DNA from: Anabaena sphaerica FACHB-251 | Lineage (GTDB): Bacteria > Cyanobacteriota > Cyanobacteriia > Cyanobacteriales > Nostocaceae | DNA: 64,000 nt | Assembly: GCF_014696825.1 (NCBI RefSeq) | Contig: NZ_JACJQU010000002.1 | Coordinates: forward strand, 744,001-808,000 | Reading direction: 5' to 3' | Shown here: positions 43,187 through 52,742 of the stretch, one piece after another | Layout: the number at the start of each line of letters is the position of its first letter | Position numbering within the stretch: position 1 is the stretch's first letter | Translations under genes and position numbers: made by a program | The notes under the pieces: generated by a model | What the model saw: the letters and a program-made list of their open reading frames with translations, nothing else | What the model was told of the DNA's origin: nothing | Databases searched by the model: none

Positions 43187-44008
43187 TCAAGATACTGGTA
43201 GCACTAGTCGCAGATAGTACGACAACATAGCTTCACCGCTAAAAACAGCAATTACGGCTCCCAACGCTAAGAAAGGACCAAAAGGCATCTTTTGTCCCAT
43301 TTTATGACGTGACAGAACAATTGCGCCTCCACCTATTAATACTCCCAAAAAGCAGGCCATAAAACTGGCTATCAGCAAATATTTCCAACCTAACCAAGCG
43401 CCCATCATCGCTGCTAATTTCGCGTCACCTGCACCCATGACAGCTTTACCAAAGGCCAGAGAACCCAAAATTGAGATGCTATCAAATAGCCATAAACCAG
43501 CGACTGCACCAGCTATACCGAAAATGAGGTGCTTTACCAAACCTACCCAGCCGCTTTCTGTTAAAAAACCCAAACTCATTTGAAATACTAAGCCCAATAC
43601 TAAACCCGACTTAGTGAGTGGACCAGGTAAGGTCATTGTATCCCAGTCTATGAGAGATAAGGCTAATAACCAACTACAAAAAGCCCAATAGCCGATTGTT
43701 AAAATGGAGAATTGAAATACCCAAAATACTATTAAAAATATAATCCCCGTTATTCCCTCTACCACGGGATAACGAAGAGAAATTTTACTGTGGCAAAAAC
43801 GACAGCGTCCTTTTAACCACAACCACCCGAAAACCGGCACATTATCATAAGCTTTTAATCTGTTTAAGCAATGAGGGCAACGAGAAGGCGGCCAAAGTAA
43901 TGATAATCCCGCAGGTAGGCGATAAACTACTACATTGATAAAGCTGCCAATAGCTGCACCCAAAGAGAAGACAATTATACTAGCAGGGACGAAGATAAAA
44001 ATGTCCAT
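43187..44008 (-). CDS. pilD: Prepilin peptidase (type IV leader peptidase)
   Basis: 273 residues, about seven membrane helices. Aspartyl protease that cleaves and N-methylates type IV prepilins and pseudopilins at the cytoplasmic membrane face. Both catalytic Asp are seen: SLIDWDTMTLPG and GAGDAKLAAMMGAW. The N-terminal methylase domain has the four-Cys zinc motif (CPHCLNRLKAYD and CRFCHSKIS). The start MDIFIFVPASIIVF fits the family. Alone on its strand; no other pilus genes nearby. Confidence 0.93.
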   Translation of the reverse strand: MDIFIFVPASIIVFSLGAAIGSFINVVVYRLPAGLSLLWPPSRCPHCLNRLKAYDNVPVFGWLWLKGRCRFCHSKISLRYPVVEGITGIIFLIVFWVFQFSILTIGYWAFCSWLLALSLIDWDTMTLPGPLTKSGLVLGLVFQMSLGFLTESGWVGLVKHLIFGIAGAVAGLWLFDSISILGSLAFGKAVMGAGDAKLAAMMGAWLGWKYLLIASFMACFLGVLIGGGAIVLSRHKMGQKMPFGPFLALGAVIAVFSGEAMLSYYLRLVLPVS

Positions 44009-44009
44009 A

Positions 44010-44149
44010 TTGTCATTAGTCGTTAGTCGTTAGTCATTAGTTATTAGTCATTAGTCATTGGGTTATTAACCTCCCTCTGCTCCCTGCTCCCTGCTCCCTG
44101 CTCCCTGTTCCCTGTTCCCTATTCCCTGTTCCCCGTTCCCTATTCCCTA
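44010..44149. repeat. Two short tandem repeat arrays (GTCATTA and CCCTGTT/CCCTGCT)
   Basis: 44010-44059 repeats the GTCATTA/GTCGTTA heptamer; 44071-44149 repeats CTCCCTG and TTCCCTG heptamers about ten times. Both sit between pilD and the next gene, reaching its stop codon. This is the longest heptamer array in the window. Confidence 0.85.
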
Positions 44150-44407
44150 ATACATATACGATTCAATTTGATTCAAAGGTATAAAACATTCCTGTGGTAG
44201 CAGAATTGGTTGCTGAGTAAAAATCACCTTACCCCGATGAGTTAAGCGACTAATTGCTACTCCTGAAGGTTGCCCCACAATCTCAGGATGTACCTCACAG
44301 TAGGTATAGTAAATTTGCCCAGCGGCTTTGATCACGGCGGGATCTACCAAAGGCGTTTGATTTGGTGGGGCAGTAAAATTTCCCTGTCCTTGTAGTGAAG
44401 CGTACAC
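44147..44407 (-). CDS. Small protein of unknown function
   Basis: 86 residues from a GTG. Soluble; contains QIYYTYCEVHPEIVGQPSGV, ISRLTHRGKVIFTQQP and ILLPQECFIPLNQIES. The residue pattern is protein-like and the frame fills the space between leuB and a heptamer array on the same strand as leuB, 106 bp downstream. I recognise no family. The start is uncertain, because no good ribosome site precedes the GTG. Confidence 0.5.
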   Translation of the reverse strand: MYASLQGQGNFTAPPNQTPLVDPAVIKAAGQIYYTYCEVHPEIVGQPSGVAISRLTHRGKVIFTQQPILLPQECFIPLNQIESYMY

Positions 44408-44513
44408 TATTAGTTTTTATGTTATTGATAGATTTGCTTCTAGTTTATCTGAAACTTTTAGCAAAAAACGCTAAAGTTTTCATTGCTAAAATTTTCATTC
44501 CAGTACATTCAAA

Positions 44514-45602
44514 CTATTTTGCTTCCAGAATTTGCATTAAAGCGTCACCCATAGCACGACAACCTAAAAGATTCATTCCTGGGGACATAATATCTCCTGT
44601 GCGATCGCCTTGTTGTAAAACTTGTAACACTGCATTTTCAATCAAGTCCGCTGCTGCTGGTTGATTTAAGCCATAGCGTAACATCATCGCTGCACTCAAA
44701 ACCTGTGCTAAGGGGTTGGCTTTATCAAGTCCTGCAATATCTGGGGCGGAACCATGAACAGGTTCATAAACACCAGGCCCAGAAGCACCCAAACTGGCAG
44801 AAGGTAACATCCCAATACTACCAGTTAGCATCGCTGCCGCATCCGAGAGAATATCACCAAATAAGTTACCAGTAACAATAGTATCAAACTGCTTGGGAGC
44901 GCGGACTAACTGCATGGCTGCATTATCTACATATAAATGAGATAGTTCAACATTTGGATATTCTGAAGCCAGATTAGTGATTTTTTCGCGCCACAGTTGA
45001 GATACATCTAATACATTGGCTTTATCTACAGAACAGAGTTTTCCGCCGCGTTTTTGCGCTGTTTCAAAAGCAACTCGTCCAATCCTCTCAATTTCCGATT
45101 CGCTGTAAACCATCGTATTTACACCACGTTTTTCACCTGTTTCTGTAGCGAAAATACCTTTTGGTTTACCGAAATAAATCCCCCCTGTGAGTTCGCGCAC
45201 TACCATAATATCCACTCCTTCCACCACTTCCCGTTTCAAGGTGGAAGCGTCTATTAATTGGGGGATAATTTTTGCAGGTCGTAAATTAGCAAATAGCTCT
45301 AAACCGGCTCTTAATCCTAATAAACCCGCTTCAGGACGCTTATCAGATGGTAAGGAATCCCATTTATAGCCACCAATAGCAGCAAGTAACACAGCATCAC
45401 TGTTGCGACAAGTATCTAAGGTTTCTGATGGTAGAGGTTCACCAGTTGCGTCAATAGCTGCACCACCGATAAGGGCGGTTTCAAAGTCAAATTGAATATC
45501 AAAGCGTTTACCGACGACTTTTAGCACGTCCACCGCTACCGCCATAATTTCAGGTCCGATACCATCGCCAGGAAGTAGGGTAATGCGGTAGTTTGAAGTC
45601 AT
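44514..45602 (-). CDS. leuB: 3-isopropylmalate dehydrogenase
   Basis: 362 residues, full length. Oxidatively decarboxylates 3-isopropylmalate in leucine synthesis, NAD-dependent, cytoplasmic. Motifs: [15 protein letters not shown] at the N-terminus, [40 protein letters not shown], the metal-binding [25 protein letters not shown], and [11 protein letters not shown] with the NAD-selective tail. Start [13 protein letters not shown] is clear. No other leu genes adjacent. Confidence 0.97.
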   Translation of the reverse strand: MTSNYRITLLPGDGIGPEIMAVAVDVLKVVGKRFDIQFDFETALIGGAAIDATGEPLPSETLDTCRNSDAVLLAAIGGYKWDSLPSDKRPEAGLLGLRAGLELFANLRPAKIIPQLIDASTLKREVVEGVDIMVVRELTGGIYFGKPKGIFATETGEKRGVNTMVYSESEIERIGRVAFETAQKRGGKLCSVDKANVLDVSQLWREKITNLASEYPNVELSHLYVDNAAMQLVRAPKQFDTIVTGNLFGDILSDAAAMLTGSIGMLPSASLGASGPGVYEPVHGSAPDIAGLDKANPLAQVLSAAMMLRYGLNQPAAADLIENAVLQVLQQGDRTGDIMSPGMNLLGCRAMGDALMQILEAK

Positions 45603-45892
45603 AGTGATCTAATGGGTAATTGTTTGCAGATTAAATATCATACCGAGCAAGATGTACTTTATGAAATTGTGAATTATCTTTCACCTTCATTCTCTCTCCA
45701 GTCCTCCGCGACTCTGCTAGATATAGATCATACATAAGCCAGCAAATTCCAGGAAATTACCTAGTTTTTAGGGAAAATTTACGCAAATACCCGGAAATAT
45801 CACATAATCATATATCAGTATAATCTCACTATCTCACAGCCCATAGCTAATGATAGTTTGACAGCATCAACTATTTTATACAGGCGAAGGTA

Positions 45893-48067
45893 ATGGCTGT
45901 AGGCATCGAAGAACAGGGTAGTAAGTTTATCACAACCGAAGCTATAAAAAATCAAGACGGAGAGCAGAAAGTTTGGGATGCTGTCCGTAGTGGCTTTGCA
46001 GATAGAAACTGCATTGGATATTGGCGTTATCCTATTTTCTCGAAAGTGGGAGAAATTAGAAAAGAACCGGATATTTTAATAATTGATAGAGAATTTGGTG
46101 TAATTGTCATTGCAGTTAAATCCCTTAAAATTGACCAAATTGCTAATATTAATGGTCAACAATGGCAATTACAAAATAGTGATACTACAGAAATCAATCC
46201 CTATCAACAAGCTGAACATCAACTGCGAGCTTTAATATCTTATAGTGATAGAGAACCTGCACTGTGGCGAAAAGTTAATGGTAAAGCGATTGTTGCATTA
46301 CCGGAAATAACTTCCGAAGAATGGCAAGAAAAAGGTTATGATCAATTACCAGAGTTACCGCCTATTATATTTCAAGATCAATTAGGAAAAGTTGGCTTAT
46401 TAGAACGTATTCAACAAGCTAATCTTGTCATTCCCGGTGAAAATATAGAAGATAAAGATTGGGAATTGTTACTATCAGTTATTGGCGGTACTCCTGTACT
46501 GCGTAAACCTCCCCGCGATAAAGTTGCTACCACAGGAAAAAGCCGTTCTAGCATCATTGATAGTTTACGAGAAAAACTCTATGAAATAGATTTACAACAA
46601 GAACATATTGGTAAAGAAATTCCTCCAGGTCCCCAACGTATTCGCGGTATTGCAGGTTCAGGAAAAACGGTGTTGCTTTGCCAAAAAGCCGCACATATGC
46701 ACCTTAAACATCCAGATTGGGATATTGCTTTAGTATTTTTTACTCGTTCTTTATATGATTTAATGATTGGTTTATTGGATCAATGGATACGGCGTTTTAG
46801 TTGTGGTGAAATGCACTATGATCCCAAAACTAACTTTAAATTACAAGTATTTCATGCTTGGGGTGCAAAAGAACAACCAGGTTTATACCGGACAATTTGC
46901 GAATATCATGGTAAAAGACCAGGAACTGTGCAGAATACCAATGAAAGACAGCCAAACCGGGGTTTAATAGATTTAAGTAAACGGCTGTTGGAAGAAATCA
47001 CAATTGAGCCGATGTTCGATGCTATTCTTATAGATGAAGGTCAAGATTTAGTAACTGAAGATGATTTAAAATATGAAGATAAACAAGCGATTTATTGGTT
47101 AGCTTATCAATCTTTACGACCTGTAAATGAAGATAAACCAGAAGAAAGGCGTTTAATCTGGGCTTATGATGAAGCGCAAAGTTTAGATAGTTTGGTAGTA
47201 CCCAAAGCTAAAGAAGTATTCGGTGAAAAATTAAGTAATCTTTTGAATAAACAACCCCAATATCCGGGAGGGATAAAACGTTCTGAAGTCATGCGTCGTT
47301 GTTACCGCACTCCGGGACAAATTCTTACTTCTGCTCATGCTATGGGGATGGGTTTATTACGTCCAGAAGGGATGTTAACAGGAATTACTAATAAAGAAGA
47401 TTGGAATAGAATTGGTTATGAGGTGAAAGGAGATTTTCGCCGAGTTGGTAAACCGATAACTATTCATCGAAAACCAGAATTTTCACCAAACCCTATTCCT
47501 GAACTGTGGGGAAAACCTGTTTTAGAATTTGAAACTTATTCTTCTCGTGAAGCAGAAATGACGGCTTTGTCTGAGAATATTATGCACAATATTGTCCATG
47601 ATGGACTTAACCCCAGTCGTGATATTTTGGTTTTGGTTTTAGGTTCACCTTATGAAGCAATGGAGTTAGAAACTTATGTTGCAAGTTTCTTAATGGAATA
47701 CGACATTGATGTTTTTATTCCCACTGCTTTAAAATTAAATGATTTAGTTCCCCAATACCCACATAATGACCCGGATAAATTTTGGTGTGATGGTGGTGTG
47801 ACGGTTTCTCGCATCACTCGCGCTAAGGGACACGAAGCTGATATGGTGTATGTGGTGGGTTTTGATAATGTTGCACGGAATGAAAGTGATGTCAATTTCC
47901 GCAACCAGTTGTTTGTGGCTTTAACTAGGGCGCGGGGTTGGGCAAATTTAAGTGGGGTTGGTAATTATCCCATGTATGATGAGATGCGAAAGGTGATTGC
48001 TAGTGGGGAGAGTTTTACTTTTACTTATAAGCGGCCACCTAAGCGGGATATTGGGGATGGTGATTAA
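45893..48067 (+). CDS. NERD-domain SF1 (UvrD-like) helicase
   Basis: 724 residues. The N-terminal ~120 residues are a NERD (nuclease-related) domain: GEQKVWDAV, EPDILIIDREFGVIVIAVKS. The usual acidic residue in the VIEVK motif is Ala here, so nuclease activity is doubtful. The rest is a UvrD/Rep-type helicase: Walker A IAGSGKTVLLCQ (about 252), Walker B AILIDEGQDL (about 380), YRTPGQILTSAHAM, and motif VI FVALTRARGW near 670. Likely acts on DNA ends or in repair/defence. ATG is preceded by GCGAAGG. Followed by a pseudogene and repeats, in an accessory-looking stretch. Confidence 0.85.
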   Translation: MAVGIEEQGSKFITTEAIKNQDGEQKVWDAVRSGFADRNCIGYWRYPIFSKVGEIRKEPDILIIDREFGVIVIAVKSLKIDQIANINGQQWQLQNSDTTEINPYQQAEHQLRALISYSDREPALWRKVNGKAIVALPEITSEEWQEKGYDQLPELPPIIFQDQLGKVGLLERIQQANLVIPGENIEDKDWELLLSVIGGTPVLRKPPRDKVATTGKSRSSIIDSLREKLYEIDLQQEHIGKEIPPGPQRIRGIAGSGKTVLLCQKAAHMHLKHPDWDIALVFFTRSLYDLMIGLLDQWIRRFSCGEMHYDPKTNFKLQVFHAWGAKEQPGLYRTICEYHGKRPGTVQNTNERQPNRGLIDLSKRLLEEITIEPMFDAILIDEGQDLVTEDDLKYEDKQAIYWLAYQSLRPVNEDKPEERRLIWAYDEAQSLDSLVVPKAKEVFGEKLSNLLNKQPQYPGGIKRSEVMRRCYRTPGQILTSAHAMGMGLLRPEGMLTGITNKEDWNRIGYEVKGDFRRVGKPITIHRKPEFSPNPIPELWGKPVLEFETYSSREAEMTALSENIMHNIVHDGLNPSRDILVLVLGSPYEAMELETYVASFLMEYDIDVFIPTALKLNDLVPQYPHNDPDKFWCDGGVTVSRITRAKGHEADMVYVVGFDNVARNESDVNFRNQLFVALTRARGWANLSGVGNYPMYDEMRKVIASGESFTFTYKRPPKRDIGDGD

Positions 48068-48097
48068 TATTTTAGAAGTCAGGGAATAAATTCCCTG

Positions 48098-48128
48098 TCT
48101 AATAGCTCAAGTCGGTTAAAACCGACTA
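48098..48128. repeat. Palindromic repeat, related to 18825-18860
   Basis: TAATAGCTCAAGTCGGTTAA then AACCGACTATTTT; the same unit with small changes lies after the small membrane protein at 18.8 kb. Confidence 0.65.
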
Positions 48129-48177
48129 TTTTTATTTTATTTCTTGGACAAATTAATTAATATATGGAGGTTGAACT

Positions 48178-49192
48178 ATGGATAATATAACTGCTCTCGA
48201 AATACTCCAAGACCAACAGAAAGATTTTATTCGGAGAAAACAGAATAAATCAGATTTATTAAATTGTAAGAGAGAAGATTTCAGGACTTACGCAAAACAG
48301 AACGGAAGTAGGGGTAATTCATGAATTACCCCTACGCAAGAATCAGGTTTTGAGTTCAATCTTGCGTAAGTCCTAGATTTGAATAGCGAATTAATTACCA
48401 TATCTGGTAAAGAATTACAAGATAGCCTAAGATTTTGCTGGAATATAATTGCCAAATATCAAGATTCTGATCCTGAAAAAAATTTTAAAAACAACTTGAT
48501 AGGAAAACTAGGGGAATGTGCTGTTAAATCCTTTATTAGAAATTTATCCTGACAGTAAGCATGAATTTTATATAAATATTGGAAATATTTTCAAAACAAT
48601 AAATAAGGAAGAAGAAGTAATAAAAGCATATCAAAAATCTTTGGAAAATCTGGGATCTGCATCTTCTACCCATTATGAATTTTATGAATCTTTTACCGAT
48701 TATAAATTTTATGTATCTTTAGTGGACTTTTATTCAGAAAGAGAAAATTTCATCTCTGTTTGTAATCAACTTGAAAAAATAATTCCTACTGACCCTAGTT
48801 ACCGTATTGAATTTTTATATCAATGTTCCCAACATTTTGAATAAATTAGTAACAGAGAAAAAGCAATAGAAAACTACAGAGAAATAAAGGCAATTTATGA
48901 TCAAAATATTCATTCTATTGACTCATATATTCATGCCTATTACGTATTAATACTTTTTGCTTTACAAGACAAACTTGATAATATTCTACCATATCTTGAA
49001 AAAATTCCTACAGTTGATCGTATGGTTAAAAATAATAAGAATATTTTATACGCAATTAGTAAAGGATTGTTATTTTATAAACAAAATGAGAAAGCGCGGC
49101 AATTTTTTATGCTTGCTTTAAGACGAGAAGAAGATTATGAATTGGACAGTATTATTTTCAAACATATTCAGGAAATTGATAATAGTCTCTAA
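48178..49192 (+). pseudogene. TPR-repeat protein gene broken by MITE, frameshift and stop
   Basis: A strong ribosome site (GGAGG) and ATG start a frame MDNITALEILQDQQKDFIRR that is interrupted after 35 codons by a 92-bp insertion with a stop. The frame resumes (NSELITISGKELQDSLRFCW), shifts near 48515, continues with TPR-like units (HEFYINIGNIFKTI, EEEVIKAYQKSLENL), meets an in-frame TAA at 48842-48844, and goes on (REKAIENYREIKAIYDQN, LLFYKQNEKARQFFMLAL) to a stop at 49192. Without the lesions it would encode roughly 300 residues of TPR-type helical repeats. It follows the NERD-helicase on the same strand by 110 bp and may once have been its partner. Confidence 0.78.
48283..48374. mobile_element. 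92-bp MITE with perfect 13-bp terminal inverted repeats
   Basis: AGGACTTACGCAA at the left and TTGCGTAAGTCCT at the right are exact inverted repeats. The interior has a perfect 28-bp palindrome at 48308-48335 (arms GTAGGGGTAATTCA and its complement). AGATTT occurs just left (one base apart) and directly right of the element, a possible target duplication. It has no coding capacity, so a transposase encoded elsewhere would be needed. Confidence 0.85.
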
Positions 49193-49246
49193 AAATTCAG
49201 GAATCTATAATTTTTTCCCATACACAAAAACCGGAACTCTTTTTCC

Positions 49247-49376
49247 TCGTTTTCCTTGTTCCCATACTTCTGTATGGGAATGAGTTTTAAAGGTTCTACC
49301 TTTTATTTTCAACTAGAGTCAGAGACTGCTAATAACATTCCCAGTCTGTAGACTGGGAACGAGAGAACGAGAGATA
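49247..49376. repeat. Triple-hairpin dispersed repeat, copy B (inverted)
   Basis: CCCATACTTCTGTATGGG, a degenerate central stem (AAGGTTCTACCTTTT), and CCCAGTCTGTAGACTGGG, in the reverse order of copy A at 14378-14502. It lies upstream of the DUF29 gene and inside a segment bounded by an exact 20-bp direct repeat. Confidence 0.7.
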
Positions 49377-49419
49377 TGTGTTATGATCAATTTGTGAATT
49401 ATATTAGAGGCTACTAAAA

Positions 49420-49923
49420 ATGACCCAAGAATTAATAGACCTCAGAAATAGCATTTTACAAGGAAATTACACAGAAGCTTTAGCCATTGTAGATGAATTA
49501 GAAGGAATGAGTAAAAAAGCTAACATCAGACAAATCAAATCATTTTTAAAAATCTTACTCATTCATTTAATTAAGAATCACATAGAAAAGAGACTAACAA
49601 ATTCTTGGATAGCTTCTATTCGTAACTCCATTAGAGAAATTCAAGAAATTAATCTCAAAGAAAACAAAAAATCCTATTATATCAATCAAGATGAATGGGA
49701 AAATTTAATAGAAGAGTCAGTCATAGAAGATGCTATAGCTGATGCTAGTGTAGAAATAATGAACGGTAAATATACTCGTTCTCAACTATCAAACATAGTA
49801 GATAGAAAGCAAATTATCAACACAGCAATTAAATTTCTATCTCTCACTTATACCTATTCAGCGAAAGAATTACCAGCCATTATGGATGATTATTTAAATC
49901 AATTAACAGCAGATGAAATTTAA
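49420..49923 (+). CDS. DUF29 family protein
   Basis: 167 residues, soluble and helical. The segment IVDELEGMSKKANIRQIKSF, LKILLIHLIKNHIEKRL, TNSWIASIRNSIREIQEIN matches DUF29, a family with many copies in cyanobacteria and no settled function; some members neighbour toxin-antitoxin genes. The second half (INQDEWENLIEESVIEDAIA) is the usual continuation, but the family's C-terminal FPxxCPYS region is absent. It lies on a segment bounded by direct repeats, pointing to insertion. Confidence 0.75.
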   Translation: MTQELIDLRNSILQGNYTEALAIVDELEGMSKKANIRQIKSFLKILLIHLIKNHIEKRLTNSWIASIRNSIREIQEINLKENKKSYYINQDEWENLIEESVIEDAIADASVEIMNGKYTRSQLSNIVDRKQIINTAIKFLSLTYTYSAKELPAIMDDYLNQLTADEI

Positions 49924-50031
49924 TAAAAATCTAAACATATATCTTAAACCCTCATTTCCAAACCCTCATTTCTCTGCGTTCTCTGCGCCTCTGCGTGAGA
50001 AATAAAAAGTCTGAAAACTGGAAACGAGATT

Positions 50032-52275
50032 TTATTGATAAACAAAAACCGGAACTCTTTTATATGCAGGTGTCCCACTTTTAGGGTCAATCTCTGCTTT
50101 AAATAACACATTTGCTTCAGGATAAAACATAAAAGCTACACCTTCACGAATTGCACCACAAATAACTTCAATATTCTCTAATTCTCCCGCGTCACCTTTC
50201 ACTGTAACTCGTTGATGTTCTTTAAATCCTGCTTTTTTAATATCCAAACTATTCATTAAAATACAATGACGATGGGGCATATTTCGATATTTATCTTCAC
50301 TGCGATAAACTACTGTATTATGTTGCCCATAACTGCGTCCTGTTCCCAATATAACTACAATTCCCGGCTGATTTTCTGCAAACTCAAAATCTGATTTATC
50401 AGGTAATACTAATTGCGGTAAAGGTGTAACAAACATCTGCGCTTTACCATCAAATGTGGGAAATTTCGGTTCTTCTAAAATCCGCCCTTCAATAATAAAT
50501 TCTTCTTTAGTTTTATCAATTTCTCCTATTTTCTCATAACCAGGAATGGTTTTAGCAATTAATTCTCTGACATAAACTGTATCTTGCAGTTTTCGCCAAT
50601 TTATCGAATTTTCTCCATGTACACGATGGGCAATTTCTGTGATTAATTCTATTTCGGAAATCAAATCAGAATTCTGTGGTTGTAAATGACTTTTACCTTC
50701 ATCATTTAACCTCACAAAATTATTACCTGATTCAGTTGTGGTTTTATGAGGATTTTCAAATCTATTAAAGACTGGTAATATTAAAGTTTGCGTTTTTCCT
50801 AATCCGTGAAAATGTCCTAAGTTCGGTTTAGTAGATACATAAAATATAGTTTCTATTTGCGATAATGCTTGTTTTGCTTGCTGTAAATCTGGGTTAGCTG
50901 CATACAAATTTCCCCCTAAACAAAATAGGGTATCTACTTTACCTTGTTCTGCTGCTTCTATTAAATCACGTGTATGATAACCAGGTGTTTCACTGAGGGT
51001 TTTTCCTAATAGTTTGGATAGTGCTTGTTTGATTTCTTCTCGCAAGTATACAGTCACACCCATTGATCCAAATCCTTGGACATTTGAATGTCCGCGAATG
51101 GGCATTGTTCCTGCACCAATTTTACCAGCGTTACCTGTAATTAAGGCGGTATTTGCTATACTAATTATGTTGTCAACTCCGTTTGCTTGTTGGGTTATAC
51201 CCATAGCCCAAGCAAAAACTACACGCTCTGATTTACCTATTATATAAGCTGTAGCTGTGATTTCTTCTGGAGATAAACCGCAAGTTTTAGTGATATTATC
51301 CCAGGATGTATTATTAGCATAATCTATAATTTGTTGCCAATCTTTGGTGTAGGATTGCAGATACTCTGTTTTGACTAAATTTTGTTCAACTAGGGATTTT
51401 TGTAACCCTACAAATAATGCCACATCACTACCAGGAATTGGTTGCAGATATAAAGACGATATATCTGAACCACCTGTGAGTAAAGATTTGATGGGAAATG
51501 CAGGAGAGGCAAATTTAACTAAGCCTATTTCAATTTGCGGGTTAATAATAATTACTTTACCGCCTCTTGACCGCAATTTGATCAATTCGTTCATCAATCG
51601 CGGATGGTTTGCTGGTGCGTTGGAACCGATTAAAACTACACAATCACTGTGTTTTAGGTTCTCTAAACTTACCATTGATGTGCCTGAACCGAAAACTTTT
51701 TTTAAGCCGACGGTTGAGGGTGCGTGACATAAATCTGAACAATCTGCTAAATTATTACTACCAAGCGATCGCACTAATAATTGCAATAAATAAGCAGCTT
51801 CGTTTGATGAACGTCCAGAACTATAACTAGCAATGCGTTCTGGTGCTAAACTAAAGGCTGATGTAGCGATTTGATAAACTTCTTCCCAGCTAATGCGTTG
51901 ATAATGGGATGAGCCGGATCTGAGAATGAGAGGATATGTTAATCTACCTAAATTGTCGCATTCTTGAGATGTCAGTTTTTGTAATTCACTAATATTATAT
52001 TGTTGGAAAAACTCTTGTTTAATTCCTGGTTGCAATTCGGCTGCGATCGCCTCTACACTTTTAGCACAGCGTTGTAAATATTCCCCCGCTTCATTTACAA
52101 ACCCCCCTTTTTGTCCACCTGTACCCCAAGCACAGGATAAACACGCGCTTTTATGATTGAGAGTTTGCCATAATTTTAACCCCTGTGGTGAGAGAGTTTT
52201 TTCTACCCAATACTGAATTACAGGTAAACCACCCCCTGCGTTGGAGTTAGATTTATTTTCAGGTGAATTATCCAT
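50032..52275 (-). CDS. FdhF/YdeP-family molybdopterin oxidoreductase
   Basis: 747 residues. Member of the formate dehydrogenase-like Mo/W-bisMGD superfamily, YdeP branch. N-terminal CLSCAWG holds two Cys of the cluster region; the molybdopterin domain follows (RISWEEVYQIATSAF, ASYSSGRSSNEAAYLLQLL, SDLCHAPSTVGLKKVFGSGT). GHSNVQGFGSMGVT and the C-terminal molydopterin dinucleotide-binding domain (GIVVILGTGRSYGQHNTVVY, NSLDIKKAGFKEHQ) complete it. The physiological substrate of YdeP proteins is unsettled; E. coli YdeP is tied to acid resistance. It is probably cytoplasmic, since no Tat signal is seen. Its last coding bases are duplicated 818 bp downstream. Confidence 0.9.
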   Translation of the reverse strand: MDNSPENKSNSNAGGGLPVIQYWVEKTLSPQGLKLWQTLNHKSACLSCAWGTGGQKGGFVNEAGEYLQRCAKSVEAIAAELQPGIKQEFFQQYNISELQKLTSQECDNLGRLTYPLILRSGSSHYQRISWEEVYQIATSAFSLAPERIASYSSGRSSNEAAYLLQLLVRSLGSNNLADCSDLCHAPSTVGLKKVFGSGTSMVSLENLKHSDCVVLIGSNAPANHPRLMNELIKLRSRGGKVIIINPQIEIGLVKFASPAFPIKSLLTGGSDISSLYLQPIPGSDVALFVGLQKSLVEQNLVKTEYLQSYTKDWQQIIDYANNTSWDNITKTCGLSPEEITATAYIIGKSERVVFAWAMGITQQANGVDNIISIANTALITGNAGKIGAGTMPIRGHSNVQGFGSMGVTVYLREEIKQALSKLLGKTLSETPGYHTRDLIEAAEQGKVDTLFCLGGNLYAANPDLQQAKQALSQIETIFYVSTKPNLGHFHGLGKTQTLILPVFNRFENPHKTTTESGNNFVRLNDEGKSHLQPQNSDLISEIELITEIAHRVHGENSINWRKLQDTVYVRELIAKTIPGYEKIGEIDKTKEEFIIEGRILEEPKFPTFDGKAQMFVTPLPQLVLPDKSDFEFAENQPGIVVILGTGRSYGQHNTVVYRSEDKYRNMPHRHCILMNSLDIKKAGFKEHQRVTVKGDAGELENIEVICGAIREGVAFMFYPEANVLFKAEIDPKSGTPAYKRVPVFVYQ

Positions 52276-52385
52276 AGTTAGCCAAATCTCAACTCGCTTA
52301 ACTAACTATTATGATGACGAAAAATTATTTTTTCTGCATAAACCCACAGAGACATTATATATAACGTCTCTACTTGACGCGAAAT

Positions 52386-52598
52386 TTACTCTTCTACTAC
52401 TTCCACCAAGTCTTCAATCATTACATCCAAAGCGCGAGCCATCTTCAATATAGATGTAAAGTCTACCATAGCTAGTCCTGGCGCTCTTGCATAGGCTCGC
52501 ACAGAACTATAGGCAACACCAGAACGGTCAGAGACATCTTTCAGCGTCCAACCCTTCTCATCAGCAAATTCTCTAATTCTTAGCTTAATCAGCCCCAT
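52386..52598 (-). CDS. XRE-family helix-turn-helix regulator
   Basis: 70 residues, essentially one Cro/CI-type HTH: IREFADEKGWTLKDVSDRSG (helices 1-2), VAYSSVRAYARAPGLAMVDF (recognition helix and turn), LKMARALDVMIEDLVEVVEE. Lies 110 bp upstream of the YdeP-like gene on the same strand, so it may regulate that gene or itself. It resembles antitoxin-type regulators, but no toxin gene is next to it. Confidence 0.82.
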   Translation of the reverse strand: MGLIKLRIREFADEKGWTLKDVSDRSGVAYSSVRAYARAPGLAMVDFTSILKMARALDVMIEDLVEVVEE

Positions 52599-52742
52599 TG
52601 ACTATTGACAAATGATTGAATTATATCGTTTAATAGATTAAAGCAAATAAAGCGATCGCATTAAAACACTTTGTTAACCAGAATTTACTTTCACCTGCGT
52701 TAACTAACGAAGCAAAAATCTACTCTAGTTACAGATATTTTT

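Noticed and set aside
44010-44149. Heptamer arrays considered as a CRISPR
   Set aside because: Units are contiguous 7-mers with no spacers and no cas genes nearby.
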